DNA of 52,327 nucleotides from Lachnospiraceae bacterium (GTDB lineage Bacteria > Bacillota > Clostridia > Lachnospirales > Lachnospiraceae). The notes under the pieces are model-generated. The model saw only the letters and a program-made list of their open reading frames with translations, did not search any database and was not told the origin of the DNA. The translations under genes and the position numbers were made by a program. The stretch covers positions 1 to 52,327 of the forward strand of contig JAEEOO010000020.1 in assembly GCA_016284315.1 (NCBI GenBank). Direction: 5' to 3'. Of this stretch, positions 16,730-24,790 are shown in pieces; position 1 is the stretch's first letter; each line of letters starts with the position of its first letter.

Positions 16730-17182
16730 TTAAAGCTTATAAGCCATAAAGTTTCCGTTGTGTTTAAATCCAAATGCCGTATAAAGCTTTACTCCCATAT
16801 CAGAAGCCGTAATATGTACGGTGCCACATCCGTAGTTCTTAGCTTCTTCAACTACTCTCGAAAGAAGATTCATAGCTATTCCCTTACGGCGATAATTAGG
16901 ATCAGTAAACATACTTGAAAGAAGTCCTATTCTTCCACTGGGACATCCAAAATATGGCGGCTTCTCAACAAAAGACATACCGCTTGTTCCAATTATCTTG
17001 TCTCCATCAAATGCAATCCATGAAACAAAGGTACCGTCTGCCATATGACGACCATAATAATCCTTAAGTGCGGGAACAAGATCAAAATCCTCGGTAGCAC
17101 CTTCTTCTCTGAGCTGATTGATTCTCATTTGAATAAATGTGTCTAAGTACGCTTCTGTAAGTCGTTTATACTGAATCTCCAT
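16730..17182 (-). CDS. GNAT-family N-acetyltransferase
   Basis: The 150-residue protein should transfer an acetyl group from acetyl-CoA to an unknown amine. The pyrophosphate-binding motif A is visible as DPNYRRKGIAMNLLSRVV near 103-120, and the C-terminal VKLYTAFGFKHNG is the usual GNAT end. The start at ATG 17182 is preferred (AAGGTGAT just upstream) over a GTG seven codons earlier. It lies in the operon between DUF5662 and the 77-residue gene. The substrate cannot be deduced. Confidence 0.88.
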   Translation of the reverse strand: MEIQYKRLTEAYLDTFIQMRINQLREEGATEDFDLVPALKDYYGRHMADGTFVSWIAFDGDKIIGTSGMSFVEKPPYFGCPSGRIGLLSSMFTDPNYRRKGIAMNLLSRVVEEAKNYGCGTVHITASDMGVKLYTAFGFKHNGNFMAYKL

Positions 17183-17206
17183 GTTTATCACCTTTATAAA
17201 CACTTA

Positions 17207-17243
17207 CAACCGCTTGCCGCTCCATAGGAACAACCAGCGGTTG
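17207..17243. repeat. Inverted repeat between the DUF5662 and GNAT genes
   Basis: CAACCGCT (17207-17214) and AGCGGTTG (17236-17243) form an 8-bp perfect stem with a 21-nt loop. It has no T-tract, so it is not a standard terminator; an intra-operon RNA structure or processing site is possible. Confidence 0.5.
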
Positions 17244-17253
17244 CCAAAAAGAC

Positions 17254-17808
17254 CTATTGTTTTTTCTTCTTCACCAGTTCTCTTTTAATCTCGGCAAATG
17301 TTATCTTCTCGCCTTTATCTGCCAGCATTTCGAGATATTTGAGAAGTTTTTCTCTGGTGTAATCATGTAAAGGCGCGTTCTGTGTGCCCTTCCAATAGTA
17401 ATCAAGAGGATCTGAATCCTTGTAATCTTTGCCGCGGTAAACCTTACTGGCAGCAATACGGTCCATGATCATCTCAGCGATATACTTATCCGGCATAGGT
17501 GCAGGAACCATTATGTCGTCCTTGCCTCCGGATCCGTGTGAGTTATAATCGATCCAATATTCATAATGGTGTTTGTTCCTGCCTTTGTGGTGAAGCCATG
17601 CAGATGAATAACCTTTGTCTTCACGTTCTGCATTGTTTGGACTTCTGTCTCCCTGGAAATACTTTACGCCAACCCAGAATTCACTGGGGCTGTATTTCGA
17701 AAGGTCATGGGTTAATCCCTGCCAATAAAGGCCAATTTTGAAACAGCCTTTTCTAACCGCCCATCTGTGTTTTGTAATTGTAGTCAAATGGCCCCAAAAC
17801 TTACCCAT
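17254..17808 (-). CDS. DUF5662 family protein
   Basis: This 184-residue soluble protein of unknown function carries conserved His/Asp clusters: KHRW near 14, LTHDLSKYSPSEF near 32-44 and HHKGRNKHHYEYW near 73-85. These are reminiscent of a metal site but are not a proven HD domain. AGGA lies eight bases before ATG. It follows the GlgX-like gene by 15 bp and so is co-transcribed with it. The family is known from many Firmicutes and phages, without assigned activity. The C-terminus is very lysine-rich. Confidence 0.8.
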   Translation of the reverse strand: MGKFWGHLTTITKHRWAVRKGCFKIGLYWQGLTHDLSKYSPSEFWVGVKYFQGDRSPNNAEREDKGYSSAWLHHKGRNKHHYEYWIDYNSHGSGGKDDIMVPAPMPDKYIAEMIMDRIAASKVYRGKDYKDSDPLDYYWKGTQNAPLHDYTREKLLKYLEMLADKGEKITFAEIKRELVKKKKQ

Positions 17809-17823
17809 TGGTTACATCCTGTT

Positions 17824-19629
17824 CTACTTAGATTTTTCTTCTTTAACTTCTTTTGTCTTGCTTACAACAAGAGCTATGGTTCTCTCTGTAAGTGTGATCT
17901 TGTCATCCTTAGAAATTTCTACATCATCAGTTGAATTAACAATGCTCCACTCGCATCCCTTAGGCGCTCTGGGAAGAGATAAAACTGCCTTCTCCCAATG
18001 CATGTTGATAGCAAAGTAATAAAGAACACCTTTCTCGCTGACCATGATACCGATACTGTTCTTATAACTATCAAGAGATGTCATCCAAGCGCTTTCTCCA
18101 TGATAAGAAAGTTCAGGGAATCCGCATCCCTCAAGGTCAACCATGCTCATTTCCTTTTCATCATGATAAAAAGTATGTTCTCTCCTGATCTTTGCAAGGG
18201 CTGAGATAAAATCAAAATTGCTGTTCTTTCTCTTAAGTCCCTTCCAATCAAGATGAGTTACTTCATCGTCATGGCAATATGCATTATTGTTGCCCATCTG
18301 AGTATTGCCCATCTCATCGCCCATAAAGATCATGGGAACGCCGCTGCTCAGGAATAAAAGGATCAAAGCATTCTTCATCTGCTTTCTTCTGAGGGCATTA
18401 ACCTTTGGTTTATTGGTAGGGCCTTCTTCTCCACAGTTCCAGGTGCAATTGTAATCGCAACCGTCGCGGTTATCCTCGCCGTTATTCTCGTTATGCTTGT
18501 GATCATAAGCGAAGCAATCGGCAAGGGTAAATGTATTATAGCTATCGAGGTAATTGATAACAGCATAATCCTTGGGATTGTTCCTAAGCTTTGAAACCAC
18601 ATCAGCAAGAACGCCGGAATCACCTTTGATAAAGCGCCTTAATGCGTACATATACTCATCTCTGAAGAGTCCGTATCGCTTTGTAACAGGCTTTGAATCA
18701 TAATAATCCGTCTGGGGCATATTTACCCCCCAAAGGTTATCAGTAAAGATCTTTACATCTGACAAAATAGGACTGTCATCTATGATATCCATTGGAATAT
18801 TACTTCCAAGGACATGGAATCCGTCGATATGGTACTTAACTGCCCAGTATTCAAGAATGAAAGGAATCTCCCTCTTAGGAAAATCCTCAGGGAAATACAT
18901 CTGCATGATGATCTCCATACCATCCTTGTGGAAAGCATTTACCATGTTGGCAAATTCAGTCGCAGCATCTGTGCTTTCAGAATAAGCGCTTTTTGGTGTG
19001 TAATAAAGGCCTTGGCAGTAGCCCCAGTAGTTATATCTTCCTGTCTTTTTGTCATTTTCATTGAATTCGTAAGCCGGCTGAAGTTCAATAGATGTAACGC
19101 CAAGCTTCTTCAGATAGTCCTTCTTCTCAGAAAGTCCCTTAAAAGTACCTTTATGCTTAACTCCAGATGAAGGATCCATAGTAAATCCACGTACATGAAG
19201 AAGGTATAAGAACATATCTTCATAAGAAACAGTGGGCTTCTTGTCATCTTTCCAGTCAAATTCCGGAATAACGCATGCTTTTAAAGCCTTTGAAGGATCG
19301 AAATCTCCAAAGGAAAGCTTATCTGTAAAGCCTTCTGCTCTTTCGTCGGTATAATATTTATCATTGCATATATAGGAATAACTGTGGGAATTAGGATCAA
19401 AGTCGGAAATAATTGCAGAATAAACGTTGCCAATGCGCTCGTTTTCGGTAAACATATGCTTAAACGCAAGCGAACCATTGGTTTTATCATATACTGCAAC
19501 GCCTAATTTACTATTTTTAGGGAAATTGCCACTGTTAACAGTAAATCTACATCCTTCCGGAGTGCAAATTACCTTGCAAGGATAAAGCCTAAAGATATCT
19601 GTAGTTGATAAAGAAATATTTTTGCTCAT
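17824..19629 (-). CDS. GlgX/isoamylase-like GH13 protein lacking catalytic residues (pseudo-debranching enzyme)
   Basis: The 601-residue protein has an N-terminal beta domain (about 10-100) and a GH13 barrel that retains the isoamylase/GlgX signature: KHNENNGEDNRDG (378-390), then NCTWNCGEEGPT (394-405) and SSGVPMIFMGDEMGNTQMGN (428-447). The catalytic positions are replaced. Region I DVVYNH reads QMYFPE (243-248). Region II GFRFD reads GFHVL (270-274), so the nucleophile Asp is Leu274 and the Arg is His272. The region III Glu aligns with Asp297, and region IV HD reads YN (364-365). It should be hydrolytically dead. The frame is intact. A consensus promoter ends seven bases before the ATG with no ribosome binding site, so the mRNA may be leaderless. 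First gene of an operon with DUF5662, GNAT, the 77-residue gene and YbaK. A sensory or carbohydrate-binding role is inferred. Confidence 0.87.
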   Translation of the reverse strand: MSKNISLSTTDIFRLYPCKVICTPEGCRFTVNSGNFPKNSKLGVAVYDKTNGSLAFKHMFTENERIGNVYSAIISDFDPNSHSYSYICNDKYYTDERAEGFTDKLSFGDFDPSKALKACVIPEFDWKDDKKPTVSYEDMFLYLLHVRGFTMDPSSGVKHKGTFKGLSEKKDYLKKLGVTSIELQPAYEFNENDKKTGRYNYWGYCQGLYYTPKSAYSESTDAATEFANMVNAFHKDGMEIIMQMYFPEDFPKREIPFILEYWAVKYHIDGFHVLGSNIPMDIIDDSPILSDVKIFTDNLWGVNMPQTDYYDSKPVTKRYGLFRDEYMYALRRFIKGDSGVLADVVSKLRNNPKDYAVINYLDSYNTFTLADCFAYDHKHNENNGEDNRDGCDYNCTWNCGEEGPTNKPKVNALRRKQMKNALILLFLSSGVPMIFMGDEMGNTQMGNNNAYCHDDEVTHLDWKGLKRKNSNFDFISALAKIRREHTFYHDEKEMSMVDLEGCGFPELSYHGESAWMTSLDSYKNSIGIMVSEKGVLYYFAINMHWEKAVLSLPRAPKGCEWSIVNSTDDVEISKDDKITLTERTIALVVSKTKEVKEEKSK

Positions 19630-19636
19630 AGAATAG

Positions 19637-19665
19637 ATTATAACTTATTGCTAAAAGATAAACAA
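19637..19665 (-). promoter_or_regulatory. Promoter of the GlgX-like operon, predicted to give a leaderless mRNA
   Basis: On the minus strand -35 TTGTTT (19660-19665) and -10 TATAAT (19637-19642) are 17 bp apart. The expected start point falls at 19629-19630, that is on the A of the ATG or one base before. No Shine-Dalgarno sequence fits in the remaining bases. Confidence 0.7.
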
Positions 19666-19676
19666 GAAGTTATACT
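19648..19676 (+). promoter_or_regulatory. Promoter of the DUF1292 gene, overlapping the divergent promoter
   Basis: -35 TTGCTA (19648-19653) and -10 TATACT (19671-19676) are 17 bp apart on the plus strand. Its -35 and spacer interleave with the -35 and spacer of the opposing GlgX-like promoter. Confidence 0.6.
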
Positions 19677-19717
19677 AACAGGTAACTGATGAATTTTGTT
19701 TCAAATGGAGGAAATAT

Positions 19718-20032
19718 ATGGCTAACAAATTCGATACTCCCGATGAGGATATGACCGTAACCATCACTCTTGACGACGATACCGAAGTTACCTGTGATGT
19801 TGTTACAATTCTTACTGTAGAGGACAAGGACTATATCGTAGTTCTTCCTACCAATACAAACGGTCGCTTCCCCGAGGATGAAGTCTGGATCTACGGATAC
19901 TCTGAGAATCCCGAAAATCCCGATGATGAGCCTGAGCTTATCTACATCGACGACGAAGACGAGTACGAGAAAGTTGCAGATGCATTTGATGAATATCTTG
20001 ATGCTCTCGACTTTGATGACGACGAAGAATAA
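19718..20032 (+). CDS. DUF1292 family small acidic protein
   Basis: This 104-residue, extremely acidic protein matches the DUF1292 type (YrzB-like), found in Firmicutes and without known function: a beta-rich core (TVTITLDDDTEVTCDVVTIL, then DYIVVLPTN) and a C-terminal acidic helix that ends DFDDDEE. GGAGG lies about seven bases before ATG. In many Firmicutes such genes sit near Holliday-junction resolvase and alaS; here it stands alone, divergent from the GlgX-like operon, with its own promoter and a strong terminator. Confidence 0.88.
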   Translation: MANKFDTPDEDMTVTITLDDDTEVTCDVVTILTVEDKDYIVVLPTNTNGRFPEDEVWIYGYSENPENPDDEPELIYIDDEDEYEKVADAFDEYLDALDFDDDEE

Positions 20033-20040
20033 AACCTACG

Positions 20041-20073
20041 CAGCCCACGAAATAGATCGTGGGCTGTTTTTTT
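20041..20073 (+). terminator. Intrinsic terminator of the DUF1292 gene
   Basis: CAGCCCACGA and TCGTGGGCTG form a 10-bp perfect stem with a 6-nt loop, followed by seven T residues (20067-20073). Confidence 0.95.
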
Positions 20074-20131
20074 GTCCACTCACCCGTCCCCGGTGGTCAA
20101 AAATGTCTCCTTAACCCCGTCCCCGGTGGAC
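20067..20131 (-). repeat. Doublet of the GC-rich ~33-bp dispersed repeat (copy B)
   Basis: On the minus strand, units at 20131-20099 and 20098-20067 start G(T/A)CCACCGGGGACGGG and resemble copy A at 15921-15986. It lies between the converging DUF1292 and helicase genes. It overlaps the last codons and stop of the helicase and reaches the T-tract of the DUF1292 terminator. Confidence 0.75.
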
Positions 20132-21982
20132 AAAGCGGGAAGGTGGTGTTTCGGAGGAGTAGCTGAGGTATAGGTTTTCCTTGGCGCGGGTTATGGCGAC
20201 GTAAAAGATTCGACGTTCCTCTTCTATGGTCTTGTTATCCGGCATTCTTCCGTGGGGGAAGTTTCCTTCGTTTACGGAAGGGATATAGACATTGTCAAAT
20301 TCAAGCCCCTTTGAGGCGTGAACAGTCATAATCTGGGGTAAATAGGGATCAATATCCTTAACCTTCTTCTGCTTTTCTGCGAATTCTTCTCGGTATACTT
20401 CGATAAACGCAAGCCATTCCTGTAAAGAATCAAACTTCCTTGATTCCTTTTCCATAAAATCAAGAACCGCCATATATTCTTCCAGAATATGATCCCTCTT
20501 AAGTTCAGAGCTATAATGCTTTTCTAGCCCAATCTTTGACCGAATATACTTAACCTGTAAATATAGCATTTTATCTTGAAGAAAATTAAGGTCAGCGTAC
20601 AGAGTCTCCAGATCTCGCAACCTATCCTTAACCTTATACCGGTCACTATGAAGTTTGTAATACCTGATAGCGCTTCTAATCCCATCAGGATAAAGAGCTT
20701 CGCGGCTTATATACCTTACAGGCTTATTGATGATCTTATAAAGACCGTCACATTTAGGATCTTCAATAACCGCAAGATAAGACAGCACATCCTCGGCAAC
20801 CGGATGATCATAAACACACCTGCTCTTCTCTTTTATAGTATAAGAAATGCCCTTTCCCGTAAGAAAAGAAGCAAAGGATTGCATGGCAAGATTAGTCCTA
20901 AACAGAACGCCTTTAGTTACTTTTCTGTCCTGGATCAATCTACTTAAATACTCATATTCATTTTGCTGCTCTTTAAACTGCTTTATCGCAACCTTTCCTA
21001 TTTTTCCCGATATAAAAGGTGTCTGCTTTTTGGAAAATCTGTCTTTGTTTCCTTCAATAACCTTTTCAGCAAAGGAAATGATCTCGCTTCCGCTTCTGTA
21101 ATTAATATCAAGCCTAATGACTTCAGAATCATACTCCTTAACAAATCTCTTCATCAATTTAGGCTCAGAACCTCTAAAACCGTATATTGACTGGTCGTCA
21201 TCCCCTACTGCAAAAACATTTGTCACTATATAACCATTGTCATCTCTAATTAAAAGTTCCAAGGTCTCAAATTGAAAAGGATTTATATCCTGATATTCAT
21301 CAACAAGGATATGATCGAATCTTTCTATCCACTGATTCCTTATTTCTTTATCTGACTTTAAGACCCTATTACATTCAAATATCATGTCATCAAAATCCAA
21401 AAGCTTTTTTCTTTGCCTTATGTTTTCATAAGAATCTAAGATCTCGCAAAAATGCTTTTTCATAAAGCTCGAACAGTTCTTTAAAACTGACTTTTCATCC
21501 CCTGAATTCTTATAAAAAGACATAGCTTTAATAAACTCAGATGCATATTCACCTGCGTCGTAATTTTGATCCAAACTATTTAATTTTCTGATTGAAGGTG
21601 TTCTTTGAAGAATTTTTGAAATGATCTTTTTGATCAGATCTGTTTTCACAGGATCGCTTAGAAGTTTTCCTGAATCATATCCGGCACTAAGCCGAAGAAT
21701 AGAATAAAAAAAAGAATGAAATGTACCAAAGCATACTCCCAAGGTGCCTTCCGAAGATTCGGAATTAAGGAACCTCTTCTCCATGGATACGGCTGCTTCT
21801 TTGGTAAATGTGATGACCAAAATTCTTTCAGGCGGGACGCCCATTTCATGAACAAGATATCTTATCCGTGAAGTAATGGTATGGGTTTTACCTGAACCGG
21901 GGCCTGCCAATAATAGGCAGGCCTCGGATATAGTTTTTACTGCTTTTTCTTGAGAAGCATTTAAACCCTGTAAACAGTTCAA
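20111..21982 (-). CDS. UvrD/PcrA-like superfamily 1 DNA helicase
   Basis: This ATP-driven 3'-5' helicase should act in DNA repair or replication restart. The 623-residue protein has Walker A LLAGPGSGKTHT near 23-35, motif Ia VITFTKEAA, motif II VDEYQDINP near 227, motif III GDDDQSIYGFRGSEP near 256, motif V MTVHASKGLEFDNVYIP near 554 and motif VI VAITRAKENLYLS near 598. It is shorter than PcrA (about 720-750) and lacks the C-terminal extension. The last seven residues (FVHRGRG) are encoded by the GC-rich repeat. The start is TTG directly after the gltX stop, with GAGAAG upstream, so it is coupled to gltX. Confidence 0.9.
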   Translation of the reverse strand: MNCLQGLNASQEKAVKTISEACLLLAGPGSGKTHTITSRIRYLVHEMGVPPERILVITFTKEAAVSMEKRFLNSESSEGTLGVCFGTFHSFFYSILRLSAGYDSGKLLSDPVKTDLIKKIISKILQRTPSIRKLNSLDQNYDAGEYASEFIKAMSFYKNSGDEKSVLKNCSSFMKKHFCEILDSYENIRQRKKLLDFDDMIFECNRVLKSDKEIRNQWIERFDHILVDEYQDINPFQFETLELLIRDDNGYIVTNVFAVGDDDQSIYGFRGSEPKLMKRFVKEYDSEVIRLDINYRSGSEIISFAEKVIEGNKDRFSKKQTPFISGKIGKVAIKQFKEQQNEYEYLSRLIQDRKVTKGVLFRTNLAMQSFASFLTGKGISYTIKEKSRCVYDHPVAEDVLSYLAVIEDPKCDGLYKIINKPVRYISREALYPDGIRSAIRYYKLHSDRYKVKDRLRDLETLYADLNFLQDKMLYLQVKYIRSKIGLEKHYSSELKRDHILEEYMAVLDFMEKESRKFDSLQEWLAFIEVYREEFAEKQKKVKDIDPYLPQIMTVHASKGLEFDNVYIPSVNEGNFPHGRMPDNKTIEEERRIFYVAITRAKENLYLSYSSETPPSRFVHRGRG

Positions 21983-23458
21983 TTAACTTAACTTCTCAAT
22001 ACCTTTCTTAATACGTCTGATGGACTCTTCCTTTCCCAGAAGTTCCATGATCTCGGTAGCTCCGGCAGGGGTCATCTGCTTACCGGAAACTGCGGTTCTG
22101 ATGGGCCACATAACATATCCGTTCTTATAGCCCTTCTCCTCAACGTATTTAAGGAGTGTCTGATAAAGCGCATCATTTGTATAGTCGTCTGTTGCTTCAA
22201 GAATAGGAAGCACATCCTTGAGGACCTCAAGTGAAGTCTCGGCATTGGTCTTCATCTTCTTGTGGGTGTACATCTCGATATCATAATCGGGAAGCTCACG
22301 AAGGAAATCTACATGACCGTCAATATCAGGGAATACCTCGATTCTGGTCTTAACCATGCTCGCAACCTTGCGACGCTTTGCCTCATCATAATCAGCAGGA
22401 AGAGACTTGTCGAGATAAGGCTTAGCCATCTCATAGAACTTATCCTCATCCATAGCCTTTAAGTACTCGCCGTTCATCCAACGAAGTTTAACGATATCAA
22501 ATACTGCAGGGCTCTTGCTGATCCTGTGATAATCAAATTCCTTGATAAGCTCATCAAGAGTGAAGATCTCTCTGTTATCCTCAGGGCTCCATCCAAGAAG
22601 TGCGATGTAGTTAACGATAGCCTCAGTAACAAATCCCTGATCAAGAAGATCCTCAAATGAAGAATGTCCGCTTCTCTTTGAAAGCTTCTTGTGATTCTCA
22701 TCGGTAATAAGAGGAAGGTGGATATATACGGGAACCTTCCATCCAAATGCATCATAAAGACGAACATACTTAGGTGATGAAGAAAGATACTCATTACCTC
22801 TTACAACGTGAGTGATGTTCATTGTGTGGTCGTCTACAACGTTTGCAAAGTTGTATGTAGGATAACCATCGGATTTAATAAGGATCATGTCGTCAAGCTC
22901 GGAGTTCTCAACAGTGATATCTCCGTAAAGCTCGTCATGGAAGGTGGTGGTTCCCTCGTTAGGGATATTCTGTCTGATAACGAAGGGCTTTCCTGCAGCA
23001 AGATTAGCCTCTATCTCTTCCTTTGAAAGTCCAAGGCAGTGCTTGTCATATACAGTAATGGTCTTACCTTCTCCATCCTCGTCCTCAGTTACCTGGGTTC
23101 TAAGGGACTCAAGTCTCTCCTTATCGCAGAAGCAGTAATAAGCCTCGCCCTTCTCGATAAGCTCCTTTGCGTACTTCATATAGATACCGGTCTTCATACG
23201 CTCTGACTGAACATAGGGGCCGTATCCGCCGTCCTTATCGGGACCTTCGTCATGCTTAAGTCCGGTCTTCTCCATGGTTCTGTAAATGATATCAACAGCG
23301 CCTTCAACGAATCTCTCCTGATCCGTATCCTCGATACGAAGCATAAATACGCCGTTCTCATGCTTTGCTACCAAAAACTCGTACAAAGCTGATCTTAAGT
23401 TTCCAACATGCATTCTGCCTGTGGGGCTGGGTGCATATCTTGTTCTGATTTTCTCCAT
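21983..23458 (-). CDS. gltX: Glutamyl-tRNA synthetase
   Basis: This class I enzyme charges tRNA-Glu (and possibly tRNA-Gln where Gln-tRNA forms by amidation). The 491-residue protein has the HIGH-type motif [18 protein letters not shown] at the N-terminus, RIEDTDQER near 41, the KMSKS-type motif KKLSKRSG near 256, and a C-terminal helical anticodon-binding domain. AAGGAG lies eight bases before ATG. It has its own promoter downstream of proA and is followed without a gap by the helicase gene. Confidence 0.97.
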   Translation of the reverse strand: MEKIRTRYAPSPTGRMHVGNLRSALYEFLVAKHENGVFMLRIEDTDQERFVEGAVDIIYRTMEKTGLKHDEGPDKDGGYGPYVQSERMKTGIYMKYAKELIEKGEAYYCFCDKERLESLRTQVTEDEDGEGKTITVYDKHCLGLSKEEIEANLAAGKPFVIRQNIPNEGTTTFHDELYGDITVENSELDDMILIKSDGYPTYNFANVVDDHTMNITHVVRGNEYLSSSPKYVRLYDAFGWKVPVYIHLPLITDENHKKLSKRSGHSSFEDLLDQGFVTEAIVNYIALLGWSPEDNREIFTLDELIKEFDYHRISKSPAVFDIVKLRWMNGEYLKAMDEDKFYEMAKPYLDKSLPADYDEAKRRKVASMVKTRIEVFPDIDGHVDFLRELPDYDIEMYTHKKMKTNAETSLEVLKDVLPILEATDDYTNDALYQTLLKYVEEKGYKNGYVMWPIRTAVSGKQMTPAGATEIMELLGKEESIRRIKKGIEKLS

Positions 23459-23485
23459 TATATAGTCTCCTTAAAGATTATTATT

Positions 23486-23514
23486 TATATAAGCGAATTA
23501 ACGCCAAGTAACAA
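23486..23514 (-). promoter_or_regulatory. Promoter of gltX
   Basis: On the minus strand -35 TTGTTA (23509-23514) and -10 TATATA (23486-23491) are 17 bp apart, immediately after the proA stop codon. Confidence 0.5.
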
Positions 23515-23516
23515 AT

Positions 23517-24767
23517 TTAACCGCGAACTTGTCCGTTACCGTAGATCTTGTACTTATAGGAAGTAAGTTCCTTAAGTCCCATAGGTCCTCTTGCATGAAG
23601 CTTCTGGGTACTGATACCGATCTCGGCTCCGAATCCAAATTCAAATCCATCTGTAAATCTCGTTGAAGCATTTACATATACACAAGCCGCATCAACGCCG
23701 TTTAAGAAGCGCTCAGCAGTTTCCATATTCTCGGTAACAATGCATTCTGAGTGATGGGTATTGTATTTGTTAATATGAGCGATTGCTTCATCTACGCTTT
23801 CGACAGTCTTAACGGAAAGAATGTAATCAAGATACTCTTTTCCGTAATCTTCCTCGGTAGCGGGAACAACGCAGTCTCCAAGGATATCCCTGGTCTCTTT
23901 ATCACCTCTGAGTTCAACATTCTTTTCATCAAGGGCTTTCTTTAAAGCAGGAAGGAACTTCTCAGCCACATCCTTATGGATAAGAAGGCTTTCCGCCGCA
24001 TTGCAGACACTTATTCTCTGCGTCTTAGCATTAAACAGTATTTTAACCGACTTGTCAAGGTCTGCGTCTTTATCAATATAGATATGGCAGTTACCGGTAC
24101 CTGTTTCAATAACGGGAATTCGTGAATTCTCAACAACAGCCTTGATAAGTCCCGCTCCGCCTCTGGGAATGAGAACATCCACATATTCATTAAGCTGCAT
24201 GAAACGAGTAGTGGTTTCCCTGCTGATATCTTCGATAAGCTGAAGCACATCAGGGTTAACTCCGCATCTTAAAAGAGCCCCTCTTAACACTTCAACGATA
24301 GCGATATTGGAGTGAATAGCTTCCTTACCACCCTTAAGGATAACTGCATTACCGGATTTAAAAGTAAGAGCAAATGCATCTGCGGTAACATTAGGTCTTG
24401 ATTCAAAGATAATACCGATAACACCCATGGGAACTCTTACTTTCTTAAGCTTAAGTCCGTTGGGACGTTCGAACTCATCCATGATCTCACCAATAGGATC
24501 TTCAAGTTCCGCAACCTGTCTGAGGCCTTCGCTCATGGCTTCAATACGCTCTTTTGTAAGCCTAAGCCTATCCTGCATGCCTTCGGAGATACCGTTATCT
24601 TTAGCAGATCTAAGATCTTCTTCATTGGCACTCAAAAGCTTGTCCGACAACTTTACAAGGTCATCTGCACAAGCCAAAAGGACTTCGTTCTTCTTTTCGG
24701 TGGATAAAAGTCCTGCCTCATATTTAGCCTTAACGGCATTTTTTCCGATAGTATCTAAATCGTACAT
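23517..24767 (-). CDS. proA: Gamma-glutamyl phosphate reductase
   Basis: It reduces gamma-glutamyl phosphate with NADPH to glutamate-5-semialdehyde, the second step of proline synthesis. The 416-residue protein has the aldehyde-dehydrogenase fold with PMGVIGIIFESRPNVTADAF near 113-132, LKGGKEAIHSN near 143, and the catalytic Cys in RISVCNAAESLL near 250. The C-terminal GFGAEIGISTQKLHARGPMG is the ProA signature. AAGGGAG precedes ATG. It is the third gene of proB - folate cycloligase - proA, so it is separated from proB by an unrelated enzyme. Confidence 0.97.
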   Translation of the reverse strand: MYDLDTIGKNAVKAKYEAGLLSTEKKNEVLLACADDLVKLSDKLLSANEEDLRSAKDNGISEGMQDRLRLTKERIEAMSEGLRQVAELEDPIGEIMDEFERPNGLKLKKVRVPMGVIGIIFESRPNVTADAFALTFKSGNAVILKGGKEAIHSNIAIVEVLRGALLRCGVNPDVLQLIEDISRETTTRFMQLNEYVDVLIPRGGAGLIKAVVENSRIPVIETGTGNCHIYIDKDADLDKSVKILFNAKTQRISVCNAAESLLIHKDVAEKFLPALKKALDEKNVELRGDKETRDILGDCVVPATEEDYGKEYLDYILSVKTVESVDEAIAHINKYNTHHSECIVTENMETAERFLNGVDAACVYVNASTRFTDGFEFGFGAEIGISTQKLHARGPMGLKELTSYKYKIYGNGQVRG

Positions 24768-24790
24768 AAGTCTCTCCCTTATAAAAGCCT

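Noticed and set aside
16158-16733. 191-codon open frame on the plus strand
   Set aside because: Antisense to ybaK and the 77-residue gene; Phe/Ile/Cys-rich, typical of reversed AT-rich coding sequence.
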